Assembly: GCA_038230215.1 (NCBI GenBank)
Contig: JBBRNR010000003.1
Span: 1-64,000 of the forward strand
Direction: 5' to 3'
Source: DASVRZ01 sp038230215
Lineage (GTDB): Bacteria; Verrucomicrobiota; Verrucomicrobiia; Chthoniobacterales; DASVRZ01
Length of the DNA: 64,000 nucleotides
Shown: piece after piece, positions 61,214 to 64,000 of the stretch
How the letters are laid out: each line of letters starts with the position of its first letter
Position numbering within the stretch: position 1 is the first letter of the stretch
Translations under genes and position numbers: made by a program
Notes under the pieces: generated by a model
What the model saw: the letters and a program-made list of their open reading frames with translations, nothing else
What the model was told of the DNA's origin: nothing
Databases searched by the model: none

Positions 61214-61233
61214 CCTCGCGCTCCGCCGTCGCC

Positions 61234-62424
61234 ATGGATTACGCGGAATCCCTCGACTGGCTGTGGTCCACCCAGATGTTCGGCATCAAACTGGGCCTGG
61301 AAAACATGCGCCGCCTGGCCGCCAGATTGGAATGCAACCCGACTGGAAAAATCATCCATGTCGCTGGCACCAACGGCAAGGGCTCCGTCTGCGCCATGGC
61401 CGAGTCCATCGCCCGCTCCGCAGGCTGCACCACCGGACTTTACACCTCTCCGCATTTGGTCCGCTACAACGAGCGCATCAAAATCAACGGCATCGAAGCG
61501 ACTAACATCGCAATCGCCGAGGGACTCACCGTCATTCGCGACATCGTCGCCGACTGGGAAACGCATCCGACTTTCTTTGAAATCAGCACCGCGCTCGCGC
61601 TTCTCCTTTTCAAAAAACACGCCTGTGAAATCATCCTCCTCGAGACCGGCATGGGCGGACGCCTCGATGCGACTAACATCGTCACGCCCGCCGTTTCGGT
61701 CCTAACCAAAATCGATCTCGATCACGCCCAATGGCTGGGAGACACGCTGGAAAAGATCGCCGCCGAAAAAGCCGGGATCATCAAGCCTAACATCCCCTCC
61801 ATTACATACCCGCAAACGCCCGAAGTGCTCGACGTTTTCCGTAGCGCCACACCGCTTCTAACCATCGTCGGTCAGCCTTATGATTCGAGTTTCATCGCAC
61901 TCTCCGGCGAACACCAGAAATGGAACGCTGCCCTCGCCATTTCCGCTCTGGAAACCATCGGAGTTCCAATCGATTCTGCCGCTATCAACGCCGGACTTCA
62001 AAACCTCCAATGGCCCGGACGTTTCCAGCAAATTCGTCCCGGCATTTACCTCGACGGCGCGCACAACCCCGCCGCCGCCCGCGCACTCGCCGACACCTGG
62101 CGCACCACATTTCCTAACATCCGGCCCACCATCGTCATCGGCATGTTGGCCGACAAGGAAATCACCGATACAGTGATCGCCCTCGCGCCCCTCGCCGCGA
62201 GTTGGATTTGCATTGCACCCCAATCTCCCCGCAGCCTCGCCCCAGAGAATCTGGCGGCGCACATTGCCAGAGTGAGCAATGCGCCTGTGACTATCGCCTC
62301 ATCGCTGACCGAAACACTTAGGAAAACTTCCCCGCCACTGCTCGTCTGCGGCAGCCTTTTCTTGGTCGGCGAGACGCTCGCCCACTATCAGCAGGAACCG
62401 ATTGTTAGAACGACCACGCAATGA
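61234..62424 (+). CDS. folC: bifunctional folylpolyglutamate synthase/dihydrofolate synthase
   Basis: ATG 61234 gives 396 residues. The Mur-ligase-like ATP site HVAGTNGKGSVCAMAESI is near 42-58, then TGLYTSPHLVRYNERIKING, LLETGMGGRLDATNIV and LDHAQWLGDTLEKIAAEKAGIIKP, and the C-terminal YLDGAHNPAAARALADTW. It adds glutamates to folates. It contains at least seven CTAAC/GTTAG pentamers, whereas the preceding accD has none. The palindromic element copy 3 follows it. Confidence 0.95.
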   Translation: MDYAESLDWLWSTQMFGIKLGLENMRRLAARLECNPTGKIIHVAGTNGKGSVCAMAESIARSAGCTTGLYTSPHLVRYNERIKINGIEATNIAIAEGLTVIRDIVADWETHPTFFEISTALALLLFKKHACEIILLETGMGGRLDATNIVTPAVSVLTKIDLDHAQWLGDTLEKIAAEKAGIIKPNIPSITYPQTPEVLDVFRSATPLLTIVGQPYDSSFIALSGEHQKWNAALAISALETIGVPIDSAAINAGLQNLQWPGRFQQIRPGIYLDGAHNPAAARALADTWRTTFPNIRPTIVIGMLADKEITDTVIALAPLAASWICIAPQSPRSLAPENLAAHIARVSNAPVTIASSLTETLRKTSPPLLVCGSLFLVGETLAHYQQEPIVRTTTQ

Positions 62425-62472
62425 AATCGGTGGGGACGCGCCGCCCGCACGTCCGCGATTGGGGTGGCGTTT

Positions 62473-62629
62473 CTGGGGAGCGCTCGGTTGCTGTTTTGGG
62501 CGGCTCGCCTAAAACAGCGTCTCCACTGGCGACAGCCACACTTCTCCCTGTAAAAGTGCGCTTCGCGATGAATAATGGCTTTTTGGCGAGCCGCCAAAAA
62601 CAACAGGCCAGCGGCACTGCGCTCCCCAG
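62473..62629. mobile_element. palindromic element, copy 3, downstream of folC
   Basis: The segment ends in CTGGGGAGCGC (62473-62483) and GCGCTCCCCAG (62619-62629). Inner hairpins are TGTTTTGGGCGGCTCGCC...AAACA (62491-62515) and TTTTTGGCGAGCCGCCAAAAA (62580-62600). It resembles the copies at 38165 and 42240 in ends and layout. The rest of the 284-bp folC-62709 gap has no gene. Confidence 0.7.
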
Positions 62630-62708
62630 AAGCCGCGATCTCCTTAACTGAGTGCCATTCGCTACTGACCCTCTTCGGTTTTAGCGGCCGGGGTCCCCAC
62701 CACAAAAC

Positions 62709-63242
62709 TTAACGGGTGGTGTTCAGCAGCTTCCGCACGTCATCCACCGACAGCGGCTTCTGGGCTTCCTGCTGCGAGTCGAGGGCTTTCTGGGCTTTGC
62801 CGGGAATGAGATACGGGCGGTTTTTGTCGTAGTCTTTCGTCTCCTGCGTCTTGCCCGCGTCGCGATCCTCTTTCACCGGATTCGTCTTCACCTCAACGTT
62901 CGTTTCCGAGTTAGGAATAGTATAATTGCCCTGTGTTCTAGCCTTTTTGCCCCCCGCCTCGTAGTCACCGGTCCAATAATCCTTGGCTCCATATTTCTTC
63001 GAGCCTCCAAAGGTCTTTAACCGCAGGAAGTCCGTCCATTGAAACGTCTTTACGTTACCCGATTTTGTCGAAAAGCCTTTGTCGCCGCCGCCATAGAAAG
63101 TTTTACCCTGCAAATCGCCCGCCGAATTCAGTGTCGGATGCAAAATGCGTTTCATTCCCTCGGATTCCGATTCATCGCGCGAGACCTGTCCATGCACCAC
63201 CCCGGTCGCCAAAATTAAAAGAAGGGACACTGATTTGAGCAC
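62709..63242 (-). CDS. exported protein of unknown function
   Basis: A 177-residue protein with a signal peptide (about 1-18, MLKSVSLLLILATGVVHG). The mature part is hydrophilic and rich in Gly, Lys and Asp (KTFYGGGDKGFSTKSGNVKTFQWTDFLRLKTFGGSKKYGAKDYW), with a helical C-terminal end (SLDSQQEAQKPLSVDDVRKLL). No family is recognised. The sequence is conserved in character with a secreted matrix or surface protein, which is only inference. Confidence 0.65.
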   Translation of the reverse strand: MLKSVSLLLILATGVVHGQVSRDESESEGMKRILHPTLNSAGDLQGKTFYGGGDKGFSTKSGNVKTFQWTDFLRLKTFGGSKKYGAKDYWTGDYEAGGKKARTQGNYTIPNSETNVEVKTNPVKEDRDAGKTQETKDYDKNRPYLIPGKAQKALDSQQEAQKPLSVDDVRKLLNTTR

Positions 63243-63348
63243 GCTCCAGATTAAACCAAGTTACAAACCGTCACCAATGGGAAAACGTGGCGAAAAAGAT
63301 AGCCCCAAACACACTTCCGAGACACGATATGCCGTCTTAGAAAACCTT

Positions 63349-64000
63349 ATGAGCACACCCGATGAATCCTCCCGAACTCACTTCGATCTCCGCTTTCTCG
63401 GCCCGGTAGCCATTGCGGCAGCCCTTGTTTTTTCCACGGCCATCGCCGCCGACAAGTGGTTTCAAGTGCGTTATCGCCCGGAGAAACACAACATCCGCAT
63501 CACCGGTTCGGCCAAAAAGCGGATTGTCTCCGATCTCATCCAATGGCAGGCAGCGGTGGAAGGCAGAGGCGATGATCGCGCCGCAGCTTACAAAATATCG
63601 AAAGAGGGACGCGAAAAAGCGGTCGCTTTTCTCACCGCACAAGGCATCAAAGCCGAAGAAATCATCCCTCAGTCAGCTTCCTCCGAGGAAATCTTCGAAA
63701 AAGTGACCGAGGACAAAGTCTTGCCCGGTACCACGGCGGCGGTCCGCAGCGAGACCAAAGTTTCCAAGGGATTTCGCAGTCGCGAGGTCGTTGCCGTGCG
63801 TTCCACTGACGTCTCCCGGGTGGAGAAGGCTTCGCGGGAAATCACCTCGCTATTGGAGCAAGGCGTGACGGTGAACTCCGAATCGCCCGATTATTTCTAC
63901 ACCAAACTGGGCGATCTAAAGGTCGAAATGCTCGCCGCCGCCGCCAAGGACGCCCGCACCCGGGCCGAGAACATTCTGCAATCCGCCGGGAATGCCGCCA
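63349..64000 (+). CDS. SIMPL (DUF541) domain protein, cut by window end
   Basis: ATG 63349 opens a frame that stays open to the window end (217 codons seen). A membrane anchor or uncleaved signal (about 16-35, GPVAIAAALVFSTAIAA) precedes a SIMPL domain: ITGSAKKRIVSDLIQWQAAVEGRGDD, GREKAVAFLTAQGIKAEEIIPQS, VSRVEKASREITSLLEQGVTVNSESPDYFYTKLGDLKVEMLAAAAKDARTRAENIL. The 3' end lies outside. Members are periplasmic or membrane proteins of unclear function (oxidative stress response in some). Confidence 0.85.
   Translation, partial: MSTPDESSRTHFDLRFLGPVAIAAALVFSTAIAADKWFQVRYRPEKHNIRITGSAKKRIVSDLIQWQAAVEGRGDDRAAAYKISKEGREKAVAFLTAQGIKAEEIIPQSASSEEIFEKVTEDKVLPGTTAAVRSETKVSKGFRSREVVAVRSTDVSRVEKASREITSLLEQGVTVNSESPDYFYTKLGDLKVEMLAAAAKDARTRAENILQSAGNAA

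Noticed and set aside
62421..62651. 76-codon frame coupled to folC by ATGA
   Set aside because: Nearly all of it is the palindromic element; no protein-like pattern was seen, so the overlap is taken as chance.

Overview
The window starts inside a ribosomal RNA operon and runs through about 64 kb of densely packed, moderately GC-rich bacterial chromosome. The 16S rRNA, read by eye, looks like Verrucomicrobiota (perhaps the Spartobacteria/Chthoniobacterales side). The gene content fits a free-living Gram-negative aerobe: complex I, an exopolysaccharide exporter with an outer-membrane barrel, HemQ, a DsbD-like protein and a moxR-bat operon. The phylum call is inference and a 16S alignment would settle it.

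Layout. 1-2.2 kb: 16S rRNA (minus) with a boxB-boxA leader and two tandem, duplicated promoters. 2.3-8 kb: a solitary DNA methyltransferase, an iscA-hscB-hscA iron-sulfur chaperone set, an FMN reductase, a DUF5069 protein, tRNA-Ser(GGA) and a zinc-ribbon protein. 8.3-18.6 kb: nuoHIJK and nuoLMN. Between nuoK and nuoL lies cargo: a 21-bp repeat array, a helical protein of unknown function, an Mrr-type restriction enzyme and a small DUF2283 gene pair. 18.6-21.4 kb: a second repeat array, gnd, moaE and pgsA. 21.4-25.5 kb: an exopolysaccharide export operon (barrel, Wzc-like kinase, Wza-like protein). 25.7-31.9 kb: ruvA, an unknown conserved gene, an acyl carrier protein, a two-domain glycosyltransferase and a GH130 phosphorylase. 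32-36 kb: a fasciclin protein, hemQ, larE and small membrane or regulatory genes. 36.2-45.8 kb: the moxR-DUF58-batA-batBC-batD-batE operon and a DUF3108 protein. 45.8-52.1 kb: a minus-strand cluster of poorly known genes (lipase-like, membrane-anchored, FN3 and amidase/chitosanase proteins). 52.2-64 kb: a LuxR-type regulator, dsbD, a redoxin, vapBC, yacG, bioA, a CPBP protease, comF, accD, folC and a partial SIMPL-domain gene.

The most unusual signal is a set of four arrays of direct repeats (A 11.07-11.35 kb, B 18.61-18.86 kb, C 40.03-40.25 kb, D 49.5-49.75 kb). Their sequences differ, but all keep a period of 21 bp or about 42 bp. Arrays A and D each sit directly upstream, in the same orientation, of a helical protein gene, and each pair shares a 12-bp motif exactly 34 nt before the start codon. 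Array C lies in a reading frame that overlaps the genes on both sides by ATGA, so its 21-bp unit is a 7-codon repeat there.

The second unusual signal is a family of palindromic elements ending in GGGAGCGC/GCGCTCCC. Two of three copies lie in frame in the signal-peptide region of bat-operon genes and the third follows folC. Some genes also prefer synonymous codons that create CTAAC/GTTAG, while neighbouring genes such as nuo avoid it. All positions, counts and alignments were read by eye; nothing was computed or searched.
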